Shown: positions 1 through 6,867 of the stretch, one piece after another | Position numbering within the stretch: the first letter of the stretch is position 1 | How the letters are laid out: each line of letters begins with the position of its first letter | Assembly (NCBI GenBank): GCA_030637135.1 | Contig: DAOVVO010000052.1 | Span: 1-8,931 of the forward strand | Origin: Nitrospirota bacterium | GTDB taxonomy: Bacteria > Nitrospirota > Thermodesulfovibrionia > UBA6902 > BMS3Bbin08 | DNA: 8,931 nt | Reading direction: 5' to 3' | The notes under the pieces: generated by a model | What the model was told of the DNA's origin: nothing | Databases searched by the model: none | The model's input: only the letters and a program-made list of their open reading frames with translations | Made by a program: the position numbers and the translations under genes

Positions 1-147
1 CGTGGAGTTCATACGGATATTATGTCTGATAAGATTAAAAAACTTCAACCGTCTGCCGGAGTGGATATGCAGGTTGGAAGATGGAATAAATGTAATTTTT
101 TTCGGTTTTTTTTCAAGATGATACCGTTCAGTATTTTTTTGCTATAA
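1..147 (+). CDS. possible 3' end of an unidentified upstream gene (partial)
   Basis: Frame 1 is open from the window edge to a TAA at 145-147, giving 48 residues that begin RGVHTDIMSDKIKKLQPSAG. I do not recognise a family. The first 30 or so residues look protein-like. The last 18 are phenylalanine-rich because they translate T tracts, and resemble non-coding sequence. Frame 2 and one minus frame are also open over much of this stretch, so the coding assignment is weak. If real, its stop codon overlaps the -10 box of the next gene. Confidence 0.25.
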   Translation, partial: RGVHTDIMSDKIKKLQPSAGVDMQVGRWNKCNFFRFFFKMIPFSIFLL

Positions 148-148
148 T
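140..148 (+). promoter_or_regulatory. extended -10 promoter element of the histidine kinase
   Basis: TGCTATAAT is a perfect extended -10 (TGn plus TATAAT). No good -35 is visible at the usual distance (GATACC at 120-125), which is acceptable for an extended -10. The -10 ends nine bases before the ATG at 158. Initiation about seven bases downstream would leave a leader of only a few bases. Confidence 0.5.
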
Positions 149-157
149 AAATGAGGA

Positions 158-1687
158 ATGAGCAGGAGTATATATGAGAGATGGCGAACACAGTGGAATA
201 CGTTTAAGAATAGCATAGAAATCACAGATATAGCTTTTATTCTTTTACGGATTATTATCCTCTGTGGCGGAGTCGGGTGGCTCATATTTTCTGATATACC
301 ACAGGAGACATTCAGGTATATCAGCAGTCTTTTCATTTTCCTGACTCTTTACTGCGGTTTTGTCTATCTCTTGTTTTTTCTTTCACCCGTAAGAAAAAGA
401 ACCATTTATGGTTCTTTGCTCTTCTTTGACCTTGTGTTCACATCGCTTCTTGTCAAAGCAACCGGTGGGTTTGAAAGCTCTTTTTTGAATGGGTTTTACT
501 TGATAACTGCCCTTTATTCTTTTTATTACGGGCTTTTTGCCGGGATTATGTTGGCAGCTGTAGCCACGGTGCTCTATCTTATAAGCGGCAATTTTGATTT
601 GAGTGGTCTTTACTGGACTGATTTTCTTGTCAGAATAGCGTTCTTGTTTTTATTGGCAGCGCCCCTTGGCATGCTTTCTCAAAAATTAAATAAAGATAAA
701 AACAAAATAGAAAATCTCAACAAGGATTTGGAGGGGTATATCGAAGAACTGAGAAAAGTCCAGGGTAAACTTATACAGGTGGAGAAATTGTCTGCATTGG
801 GAAGACTCACTGCGGATGTTGCCCATGAGATTAGGAACCCGTTAACGTCAATAGGAGGCTTTGCGCGACGTCTTGAAAAAAAATTAATTCAGGGCTCAAG
901 GGAAAAGGAATATGCTGAAATTCTTATATCAGAAGTCGGAAGGCTTGAACGAATACTCAAGGATGTACTTACGTTTTCAAGAGAACCACGGTCTAATATA
1001 AAAAATCAGGGAGTAAATGAAATTATAGAAGAATCCGTCCAGGCTTTTGCAGATATATGTACCGAACAGTCAATTCAGGTGGAGAAAAAATTGGATCCAT
1101 CACTCCCTCCGGTTCTTATTGACAGGGACCAGATCAGGGAGGCATTAAATAATTTTGTCTCAAATGCGATCGGTGCTATGCCTGAAGGTGGTACCCTAAC
1201 GATAAAAACTATCATGGAGGAATTAAACAACGTTCAGTATGTCACGGTAGAGGTAAGTGACACTGGCCCCGGCATACCTGAGAACGAATTGGACATTATA
1301 TTCGAGCCGTTCTATACCACAAAAGATTTAGGGGTGGGAACAGGACTTGGTCTGTCCATTTGCAAAAAGATTGTGGATGAACAGAATGGATTATTGACTG
1401 TGCACAGCACAGTGGGCAAAGGGACATCCTTTACAATATATTTTCCTTATGTGAGCAAAGATGAAGAGGGCAAGATAACATGCTGGGAATTTAACAGGTG
1501 CGGGGTGCAAAAGACAGAGGGATCGGCAGAGTTGAGATGTCTTTCGTACCCCAATTACGGGCGCATATGCTGGGCAATTGCCGGTACCTTTTGCGGGAAA
1601 AAGGTAAGCGGTGCTATTGCGCAGAAGTTAGGAGACTGCAGAAAATGCACTTTCTATAAGAGGGTTGTTGTACAGAAGGATCTTTAA
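158..1687 (+). CDS. membrane sensor histidine kinase with C-terminal two-CW domain
   Basis: A 509-residue sensor kinase. About six hydrophobic segments lie between residues 25 and 175 with only short loops, so the sensor is probably within the membrane. A charged coiled-coil linker (about 178-215) leads to the HisKA dimerisation helix with phospho-acceptor H223 in VAHEIRNPL. The HATPase domain has the N box near N336 (NFVSNAIGAMPEGG), the G1 box DTGPGIP from D368, an F box FEPFY and the G2 box GTGLGLS from G394. It should autophosphorylate H223 and pass phosphate to a response regulator, but none is nearby. After the kinase core, residues 442-500 form a cysteine-rich two-CW domain: C442-W443, C448, C461, C471-W472, C479, C494 and C497, with YPNYGRICWAIAGT in the middle. 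The spacing suggests metal or redox sensing (inference). ATG 158 is the first start after an in-frame TGA at 152-154. It lacks a properly spaced Shine-Dalgarno. Confidence 0.93.
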   Translation: MSRSIYERWRTQWNTFKNSIEITDIAFILLRIIILCGGVGWLIFSDIPQETFRYISSLFIFLTLYCGFVYLLFFLSPVRKRTIYGSLLFFDLVFTSLLVKATGGFESSFLNGFYLITALYSFYYGLFAGIMLAAVATVLYLISGNFDLSGLYWTDFLVRIAFLFLLAAPLGMLSQKLNKDKNKIENLNKDLEGYIEELRKVQGKLIQVEKLSALGRLTADVAHEIRNPLTSIGGFARRLEKKLIQGSREKEYAEILISEVGRLERILKDVLTFSREPRSNIKNQGVNEIIEESVQAFADICTEQSIQVEKKLDPSLPPVLIDRDQIREALNNFVSNAIGAMPEGGTLTIKTIMEELNNVQYVTVEVSDTGPGIPENELDIIFEPFYTTKDLGVGTGLGLSICKKIVDEQNGLLTVHSTVGKGTSFTIYFPYVSKDEEGKITCWEFNRCGVQKTEGSAELRCLSYPNYGRICWAIAGTFCGKKVSGAIAQKLGDCRKCTFYKRVVVQKDL

Positions 1688-1700
1688 ACAAATAAAAACC

Positions 1701-1742
1701 GTTTACCCCGTTAGAGATTGTAAAATTTCTAACGGGGTTTGC
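1701..1742. terminator. bidirectional intrinsic terminator between convergent genes
   Basis: ACCCCGTTAGA at 1705-1715 is the exact reverse complement of 1728-1738. Pairing can continue inward (one G-T pair and three A-T pairs) to a 15-bp stem with loop GTAA. Reading plus, it is followed by TTT within 18-55 bases of the kinase stop. Reading minus, the hairpin is followed by a T-rich run (complement of 1691-1700). It therefore plausibly ends both the kinase and the PBP transcripts. The T tract on the plus side is short. Confidence 0.75.
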
Positions 1743-1808
1743 ATCCTCATTTCATGAATTCCAGATAGCTCCAGTCATGCAATCAAACCTGTATTGAAAG
1801 CTCATTGG

Positions 1809-3161
1809 TTATTCTTTTTTCTCTTGTTTGATCTCTTTCGATATTTCTTTAAGTACCTCTTTTTGTATTCTTACCAGGCTCCTTTCCAACTCTGTGGAAT
1901 GGACTACCGGTGCAGTCCCTTCTTTAAAGAACTCAATCATTTTTTCTGATTGGAACGTTGCAAGCAGCCCTGTTAACGGATCAATTGTTGCGGTAACAAT
2001 TCCATCAGGTATAGAAAACGGTTTTGTGTCTTCCTTTCTCTCGCTGGTAAGGGGTGAGATTACAGAAAGGGCATCTTTCATGAATGATACCCATATGGGC
2101 GCTGCAGCCTTAGAGCCGGTCTCTTTTTCTCCAAGCACACGCTGATTGTCGAAGCCGACCCATACACCTGCAGCTAACCCGGGCGTATAACCGACAAACC
2201 ATGCATCTCTATAGTCATTTGTAGTACCTGTTTTTCCTGCAACTGTTTTTTTCAGCGATTTGGCTCGCCAGCCTGTTCCATATTTAACAACATCTTCAAG
2301 CATGGACGTTGTGAGAAAGGCTGTTTGAGGGTTTATGACTCTTTTCCCCCTGGGTTCATTGTTTTCAAGTATATTTCCTTTTAAGTCAGTAATATATTTG
2401 ACAGCAATCGGTTTCATCCGTATACCTTCCCGGGCAAAAACACAGAAAGCCGATGTAATTTCAAGAGGGGTTACACTGAGGCTTCCGAGTGCAAGGGTAA
2501 GGTTGTGAGGAAACGGACCTTTAATACCAACAGCCCTGGCGAAATCAATTGCGTGTTCAACTCCAGCTTTTTCAAGGAGTTTTATGGTGACTATGTTTCT
2601 TGAATATGCAAGGGCTTCTCTTAACCTTGTCGGCCCGTGGAATTCTTCATCATAATTTGCTGGCTCCCAACCACCGAACGTTTCGCTCGGATAGTTCACA
2701 GGTTCATCTATGATTGTACTTGCCGGGGTAAATCCGTGGTCAAGAGAAGTAGCATAAATTATAGGTTTAAATACTGAGCCAGCCTGCCTTTTTGCGTAAA
2801 GTGCCCTGTTAAACTCGCTCTTATTGAAATCGTAACCTCCAACCATTGCCCTTATGTAACCTGTCGTGGGCTCAATAGCAACAAGAGCTCCCTGGACAAG
2901 CGGTTCCTGCTCAAGTTGAAAAGCAGGTCTTGCCCCTTTAGCGTTTTTTACTCTCACCGTGATTATATCCCCTGCTTTTAAGATATTGTTCAGTTTGAAT
3001 GCTTTCAAAGATTTTATTACGTTTCCCTTTGAATCTATAAGCTTCTTAACCCAGAGGGTATCAGAGAGAGCAAGTGTACCGGTAATCCCTTTTGTTTTAA
3101 CCGTTGCCTTTGAGGGAGAAACAGCCAGTACGGTTGCTGTTAATACGTCTCCCGGCGTCAT
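1809..3161 (-). CDS. mrcA: class A penicillin-binding protein (PBP1a type), C-terminal transpeptidase part, frameshifted
   Basis: This 450-residue frame carries most of an OB-like insert (about 1-90) followed by the penicillin-binding transpeptidase domain. The acylation motif SVFK is at 129-132 (catalytic S129), the SRN motif at 187-189 and the KTG motif at 310-312 within AGKTGTTNDYRDAWFVGYTP. All catalytic signatures are intact. The domain crosslinks peptidoglycan stem peptides in the periplasm. The tail is lysine- and glutamate-rich. It has no signal or membrane anchor, and no Shine-Dalgarno precedes the ATG at 3161, so it is unlikely to work alone. It continues the N-terminal frame at 3097-4179. 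With one base removed from the A8 run at 3167-3174 the two join into a single 789-residue protein, a normal PBP1a length. Either this is a real or apparent single-base indel, or expression needs slippage. Confidence 0.9.
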   Translation of the reverse strand: MTPGDVLTATVLAVSPSKATVKTKGITGTLALSDTLWVKKLIDSKGNVIKSLKAFKLNNILKAGDIITVRVKNAKGARPAFQLEQEPLVQGALVAIEPTTGYIRAMVGGYDFNKSEFNRALYAKRQAGSVFKPIIYATSLDHGFTPASTIIDEPVNYPSETFGGWEPANYDEEFHGPTRLREALAYSRNIVTIKLLEKAGVEHAIDFARAVGIKGPFPHNLTLALGSLSVTPLEITSAFCVFAREGIRMKPIAVKYITDLKGNILENNEPRGKRVINPQTAFLTTSMLEDVVKYGTGWRAKSLKKTVAGKTGTTNDYRDAWFVGYTPGLAAGVWVGFDNQRVLGEKETGSKAAAPIWVSFMKDALSVISPLTSERKEDTKPFSIPDGIVTATIDPLTGLLATFQSEKMIEFFKEGTAPVVHSTELERSLVRIQKEVLKEISKEIKQEKKE

Positions 3162-4179
3162 AATTATTTTTTTTAAATGACGTTTTTTCGTTAACCTCTT
3201 TCTCCGTGTCTATATCCTCATGACCGATTATCCCCCTGAAACCCTGTCTCTTGTCTAAATTACTCAAACCGTGCTGGAGTGACTTGACAGCAGCACTCTG
3301 CATTTTTATATTGAGGCTTGTATAAACCATAAGACCTTCTTTATACACTTTTTCAACACCATATTTGTCTTCAAGGTATTTTCTGATATATTCCAGGAAA
3401 TAGTTTGGTTCTTTTTGTTTATGTCTCAGGCTTGAAAGGTACAGTGGTTCTTTATAAGCTTTCTCTGTCTGTTCATTATTTATATAATTTTCCTCCTGCA
3501 TCCTCATGAGTACAATATGTTGTCTCTCCTTGGATTTATCAATATTGTTGTAAGGGGAGTACCTGGCAGGAGCCTTTAAGAGTCCGGCCAAGAGGGCTGC
3601 TTCTGCAAGAGTAACGTCTGTAATAGGCTTTCCAAAGTGTCTTCGTGCCGCCATTTCAACCCCGTAAGCCCCGTGACCAAAGTATATTCTATTGAGGTAC
3701 AGATCGAGAATTTCTTCTTTTGTGAGATTCCTCTCAAGCCTGAAGGCAAGTATGACTTCTTTCAGTTTTCTGATAATGGTACGTTCAGGGGTAAGGAAGA
3801 CGATTTTAGCGAGTTGCTGCGTTATAGTGCTTCCGCCTTCCTTAATCCTGCCGGCAAGAATGTCTTTTAGAAGTGCCCTGAGTATGGCAATGTAATCTAT
3901 CCCCTTATGAACCCAGAACCGTGAGTCCTCAACAGAGATAACCGCTCTTATCAAATGTTCAGGAATTTGTTCAAGGGGCATATGTATCCCTTTTTCAACC
4001 TTGAATTTACCTATGAGGTTATCATCGTCTGCGTATACCTTTGTTCCTTCAGGAGGCTGGTAATGTTTGATTTCATCGATGTTCGGAACTCCTCTGACAA
4101 GCGCAAAGTAGCCACCTGTAGCTATGCCGAGGAAAAAAACTAAGACAAAAACAGAGTATCTTGATTTTAAATATCCCAT
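3097..4179 (-). CDS. mrcA: class A penicillin-binding protein (PBP1a type), N-terminal glycosyltransferase part, frameshifted
   Basis: The 360-residue frame begins with a short cytoplasmic tail and one membrane anchor (about residues 8-28). A GT51 peptidoglycan glycosyltransferase domain follows, with catalytic E84 in VEDSRFWVHKG and the GGSTITQQLAK motif at 115-125. It polymerises lipid II into glycan strands on the outer face of the inner membrane. Genuine homology runs to about F335-K337. The last 23 residues (from NNYDAG) are out-of-frame translation past the A8 run, ending at the stop at 3097. The correct continuation, KKIIMTPGDVLTATV, is in the other frame. ATG 4179 starts just before the anchor, as expected for the family. 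No Shine-Dalgarno is seen; instead a consensus promoter ends six bases upstream. The predicted product without correction keeps the glycosyltransferase but loses the transpeptidase. Confidence 0.9.
   Translation of the reverse strand: MGYLKSRYSVFVLVFFLGIATGGYFALVRGVPNIDEIKHYQPPEGTKVYADDDNLIGKFKVEKGIHMPLEQIPEHLIRAVISVEDSRFWVHKGIDYIAILRALLKDILAGRIKEGGSTITQQLAKIVFLTPERTIIRKLKEVILAFRLERNLTKEEILDLYLNRIYFGHGAYGVEMAARRHFGKPITDVTLAEAALLAGLLKAPARYSPYNNIDKSKERQHIVLMRMQEENYINNEQTEKAYKEPLYLSSLRHKQKEPNYFLEYIRKYLEDKYGVEKVYKEGLMVYTSLNIKMQSAAVKSLQHGLSNLDKRQGFRGIIGHEDIDTEKEVNEKTSFKKNNYDAGRRINSNRTGCFSLKGNG
3166..3177 (-). other. frameshift site in the PBP gene at an A8 homopolymer
   Basis: On the minus strand the sequence is TTT followed by eight A and then TAATTATGACG. 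As given, it reads F-K-K-N-N-Y and drifts to a stop 23 residues later. With A7 it reads F-K-K-I-I-M-T-P-G-D and enters the transpeptidase frame without loss. With A9 the next codon is TAA. The shift needed is therefore loss of one base (or gain of two). Confidence 0.85.
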
Positions 4180-4185
4180 GAAATG

Positions 4186-4214
4186 ATTATAGTTTTCTGA
4201 AATGCAGCTGTCAA
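4186..4214 (-). promoter_or_regulatory. perfect sigma-70 consensus promoter for the PBP gene
   Basis: On the minus strand TTGACA (4214 to 4209) is followed by exactly 17 bases and then TATAAT (4191 to 4186). Both hexamers match consensus fully. The -10 is followed by CATTTC and then the ATG at 4179. The expected start of transcription is therefore the A of the start codon or very near it, which implies a leaderless mRNA. Confidence 0.8.
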
Positions 4215-4297
4215 TTTATGAGGATATCAATTGAAATATTTCCCATACTGATTAAACGCAAATGCCTGTCTTATTTGGATTTTCTGAGAGATCAATT

Positions 4298-4327
4298 TTG
4301 ACAAAGTGTAATAAGTGCTGGTAAACT
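4298..4327 (+). promoter_or_regulatory. candidate promoter for the gpmI-comF operon
   Basis: TTGACA at 4298-4303 is a perfect -35. With an 18-base spacer it is followed by TAAACT at 4322-4327, which matches four of six -10 positions. It points toward gpmI, about 280 bases downstream, so the transcript would have a long leader containing the inverted repeats between 4381 and 4545. No better promoter was found closer to gpmI. Confidence 0.4.
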
Positions 4328-4380
4328 TTTTAAACACCCCGAAGCAAACCAGTATAAGTACTGAATTGACTGTAATTGAG

Positions 4381-4471
4381 TCCCTGAGCTACGGGGAACC
4401 TGCCTGCCGGCAGGCAGGCCTGACTGCCATGCCTACCGGTCTACGACTCATAGAGCAGGCAGGCGTCAGGC
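4381..4471. repeat. REP-like palindromic element
   Basis: A perfect 20-bp palindrome, CCTGCCTGCC/GGCAGGCAGG, lies at 4399-4418. It is preceded by a small TCCC...GGGGA inverted repeat (4381-4397). GCAGGCAGGC at 4410-4419 recurs at 4455-4464, and CCTGAC at 4419-4424 pairs with GTCAGG at 4465-4470. The block is far richer in G and C than its surroundings. Conceptual translation gives PACRQAG, a peptide I recall from spurious ORFs in many metagenome-derived genomes, which suggests a dispersed extragenic repeat. Confidence 0.65.
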
Positions 4472-4509
4472 ACGTTACAAGTGCTTTTCGTTTGGACATG
4501 CAAACAAGA

Positions 4510-4545
4510 CACGATGAAAAAAAATATTATAACATTTTTATCGTG
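4510..4545 (+). repeat. inverted repeat in the gpmI leader
   Basis: CACGATGAAAA at 4510-4520 pairs with TTTTTATCGTG at 4535-4545 (11 bp including one G-T pair) around a 14-base AT-rich loop. No T tract follows, so it is not a convincing terminator. It sits 66 bases before the gpmI start codon. Function unknown. Confidence 0.4.
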
Positions 4546-4611
4546 CAGTACTCTTCACCATGCAGACATTAAATATACACTTTCAAATCCAAAGGTTTTA
4601 AGAGCCCCCTC

Positions 4612-6147
4612 ATGAAACCCCTTATACTTATAGTGCTTGACGGCTGGGGCATAGGGAATAATCCATCAGCTGATTCAATAGAAAATGCACATATCCCCTT
4701 TTACAGGGGTCTTTTAAAAGACTTTCCTCATTCGTCCCTTTATGCCTCAGGTGAGGCTGTCGGATTACCTGAAGGCCAGATGGGTAATTCTGAAGTAGGG
4801 CATCTTAACCTCGGTGCGGGAAGGATTGTGTATCAGGATTATACAAGAATAAACAAGGCAATAAAAAATGGTACTTTTATAGAAAATAAAGCCCTAATCA
4901 AAGCCATGAGTCCTCAGGATAAGAGCGCTCTCCATTTCCTTGGTCTTGTTTCAGACGGAGGGGTGCACAGCCACATAAAACATCTTTACGCGCTCATTGA
5001 TATGGCATTAGCTGTCGGCGTCAATGAGATACTTATCCATGCGTTTACAGATGGACGGGATACCCTGCCCACCTCAGGGATTGGCTTTATAAGGCAGTTG
5101 GAGTCTTTTATAGGGGACAAGCCTGCAGTGAAAATCGCCACGGTATCGGGAAGGTACTGGGCAATGGACAGGGATAAACGGTGGGAAAGGATAAAAAGGG
5201 CTTATGATGCGATTGTGCAGGGGCAGGGAGAAAAGGCTCAAACAGCGCGAGACGCTGTGGAGCAGAGCTATAAAATAAATGAAACAGATGAGTTTATTAA
5301 GCCCACTGTTATCTACAACGGCTCTAAACCGGTCAGGAGAATACAGGACGGTGACTCTGTTATGTTCTTTAATTTCAGGGCAGACAGGGCGCGAGAATTG
5401 ACCATGGCACTGACAGACAATGATTTTAGTTTTTTTGAAAGAAAAAAGGTCCCTGAATTGCGCTCTTATATAACAATGACGCTCTATGACGAGACCTTTA
5501 CCGTGCCTGTTGCGTTTCCGCCGCTCAAATTAACCAACATACTCGGCGAGATAATAAGCACAAACGGACTGAAACAACTCAGGATTGCCGAAACAGAGAA
5601 ATATGCGCATGTTACATATTTTTTCAACGGTGGAGATGAGACTTTTTTTAAAGGAGAAGAAAGGTGTCTTATACCGTCTCCACGGGATATTCCGACGTAT
5701 GATTTAAAACCGGATATGAGCGCATACGAAGTGACAGAGGAAGTTATGAAAAGATTGGATACATCACAATATGATTTTATACTCCTGAATTTTGCTAATC
5801 CTGATATGGTCGGACATACCGGGGTAATGGAAGCAGCGGTAAAGGCATGTGAAGCAATTGATACGTGTCTGGAAAGAATTGTTTTAAAGGTGCAGGGCAT
5901 GGGGGGCATAAGTATAATCACATCAGACCACGGCAATTGCGAGCAAATGAAGGAGGACACCCATCCTTATACAGCTCACACGTCAAATCCGGTGCCCTTT
6001 ATTGTTGTTACGAAAGGGATAAGGCTGCGAGAAAAGGGCATACTGGCAGATGTTGCGCCGACGGTCCTTGATTTGATGAAACTGAAGAAGCCTGAGAAGA
6101 TGACAGGAGAAAGCCTGATTGTAAATGAAAAAAAAGTCAAAAAGTAA
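4612..6147 (+). CDS. gpmI: 2,3-bisphosphoglycerate-independent phosphoglycerate mutase
   Basis: Interconverts 3- and 2-phosphoglycerate in the cytoplasm for glycolysis and gluconeogenesis, using a phosphoserine intermediate and two metal ions (usually manganese). The 511 residues match the usual length of about 510. Residues visible by comparison with the family: metal ligand D10 in VLDGWGIG, nucleophile S60 in GNSEVGHLNLG, substrate residues H119 (GGVHSH), HAFTDGRDT at 143-151 and SGRYWAMDRDKRWER near 180-192. The second half of the metal site is D398 and H402 (NPDMVGH), D439-H440 (SDHGN) and H456 (AHTSNP). All expected ligands are present, so it should be active. ATG 4612 gives the canonical start MKPLILIVLDGWG. 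No clear Shine-Dalgarno is seen (AGAGCCCCCTC precedes it). It is followed by the ComF gene after 18 bases, probably on the same transcript. Confidence 0.97.
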   Translation: MKPLILIVLDGWGIGNNPSADSIENAHIPFYRGLLKDFPHSSLYASGEAVGLPEGQMGNSEVGHLNLGAGRIVYQDYTRINKAIKNGTFIENKALIKAMSPQDKSALHFLGLVSDGGVHSHIKHLYALIDMALAVGVNEILIHAFTDGRDTLPTSGIGFIRQLESFIGDKPAVKIATVSGRYWAMDRDKRWERIKRAYDAIVQGQGEKAQTARDAVEQSYKINETDEFIKPTVIYNGSKPVRRIQDGDSVMFFNFRADRARELTMALTDNDFSFFERKKVPELRSYITMTLYDETFTVPVAFPPLKLTNILGEIISTNGLKQLRIAETEKYAHVTYFFNGGDETFFKGEERCLIPSPRDIPTYDLKPDMSAYEVTEEVMKRLDTSQYDFILLNFANPDMVGHTGVMEAAVKACEAIDTCLERIVLKVQGMGGISIITSDHGNCEQMKEDTHPYTAHTSNPVPFIVVTKGIRLREKGILADVAPTVLDLMKLKKPEKMTGESLIVNEKKVKK

Positions 6148-6165
6148 AGTTGATGAATATTGTTC

Positions 6166-6867
6166 ATGATGAATGCTTTCCTGAAAATATTGTTTCCCGA
6201 GGCCTGTCCTGTCTGCAGACAACCGTCAACCTGCCATAAGACAGCGCCAATATGTCGCGACTGCTGGGAGGGAATTGCTCCTTACAGAGGTCCTCTCTGC
6301 CGTACATGTGGTAAACCGCTTGTATCTGAAGAATCAATTAACTGCGGGGACTGTCTTAAAGAAGAACCTGCCTTTACATGGGCGAGAAGCTATGGTCTTT
6401 ATGAGGGGACATTGAGGGTTGCTGTTAACCTGTTTAAATATTACAGGATAAAGAGGCTTTCTCTACCACTCTCTGAAATGGTATGTAAGATAACGATACC
6501 CTGTGCCGACGCAATTATACCTGTACCACTCTTTAAGAAAAAAATCAGGCAGAGGGAATTTAATCAATCAGCACTCCTTGCTAAACATTTTTCTGATAAT
6601 ACAGGTGCTGCACTGATACTTAACTGCATAAGCAGGGACAAAGAGACCATGCCACAGGTTGGCCTGAACGCACGGGAAAGAAGAAAGAATGTAAGAAATG
6701 CGTTTAGAATTACCAATGAGCACTTAATCGAGGATAAGAACGTGATATTGGTGGATGATGTATTTACAACAGGTGCAACAATGAGGGAGTGTTCGAAGAT
6801 GTTAAAAAAGGCAGGGGCAGGAAACATATATGGAGTCACCATTGCACACAGTAGTTGGGATTCTTAA
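6166..6867 (+). CDS. comF: ComF-family phosphoribosyltransferase-like protein
   Basis: A 233-residue protein with the standard ComF layout. The N-terminal double zinc ribbon has cysteine pairs C14/C17, C30/C33, C45/C48 and C60/C63. A type I phosphoribosyltransferase fold follows, with the PRPP-binding loop VILVDDVFTTGAT (D197-D198 to T205). The central PVPLFKKKIRQREFNQSALLAK and ARERRKNVRNAF stretches are typical of the family. ComF proteins are required for DNA uptake in naturally competent bacteria, but the family is widespread and its reaction is unsettled, so competence cannot be concluded here. ATG 6166 or ATG 6169 (MNAFLKILFPEACPVC) fits the family start; a TTG at 6160 would add two residues. 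No obvious Shine-Dalgarno is visible. It lies 18 bases after the gpmI stop in the same direction, suggesting an operon or translational coupling. Confidence 0.92.
   Translation: MMNAFLKILFPEACPVCRQPSTCHKTAPICRDCWEGIAPYRGPLCRTCGKPLVSEESINCGDCLKEEPAFTWARSYGLYEGTLRVAVNLFKYYRIKRLSLPLSEMVCKITIPCADAIIPVPLFKKKIRQREFNQSALLAKHFSDNTGAALILNCISRDKETMPQVGLNARERRKNVRNAFRITNEHLIEDKNVILVDDVFTTGATMRECSKMLKKAGAGNIYGVTIAHSSWDS

Noticed and set aside
3166..3177. Classical programmed -1 ribosomal frameshift at the A8 run
   Set aside because: A -1 shift (equivalent to A9) meets TAA immediately. Only loss of one base or gain of two opens the transpeptidase frame, so the usual -1 slippery-site model does not apply.
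4366..4395. Second plus-strand promoter starting with TTGACT
   Set aside because: No -10-like hexamer lies 16-18 bases downstream; that position holds TACGGG.
4510..4545. Intrinsic terminator or attenuator upstream of gpmI
   Set aside because: The stem is AT-rich and no T tract follows it (CAGTACTC comes next), so termination is not supported.
4315..4572. 85-residue plus-strand ORF in the gap before gpmI
   Set aside because: It runs through the REP-like palindrome (its PACRQAG stretch is the translated repeat), has no ribosome site and no family resemblance. It is non-coding.
5484..5960. 158-residue minus-strand ORF
   Set aside because: It lies entirely antisense to gpmI, whose frame and catalytic residues are intact. 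It is a shadow frame.
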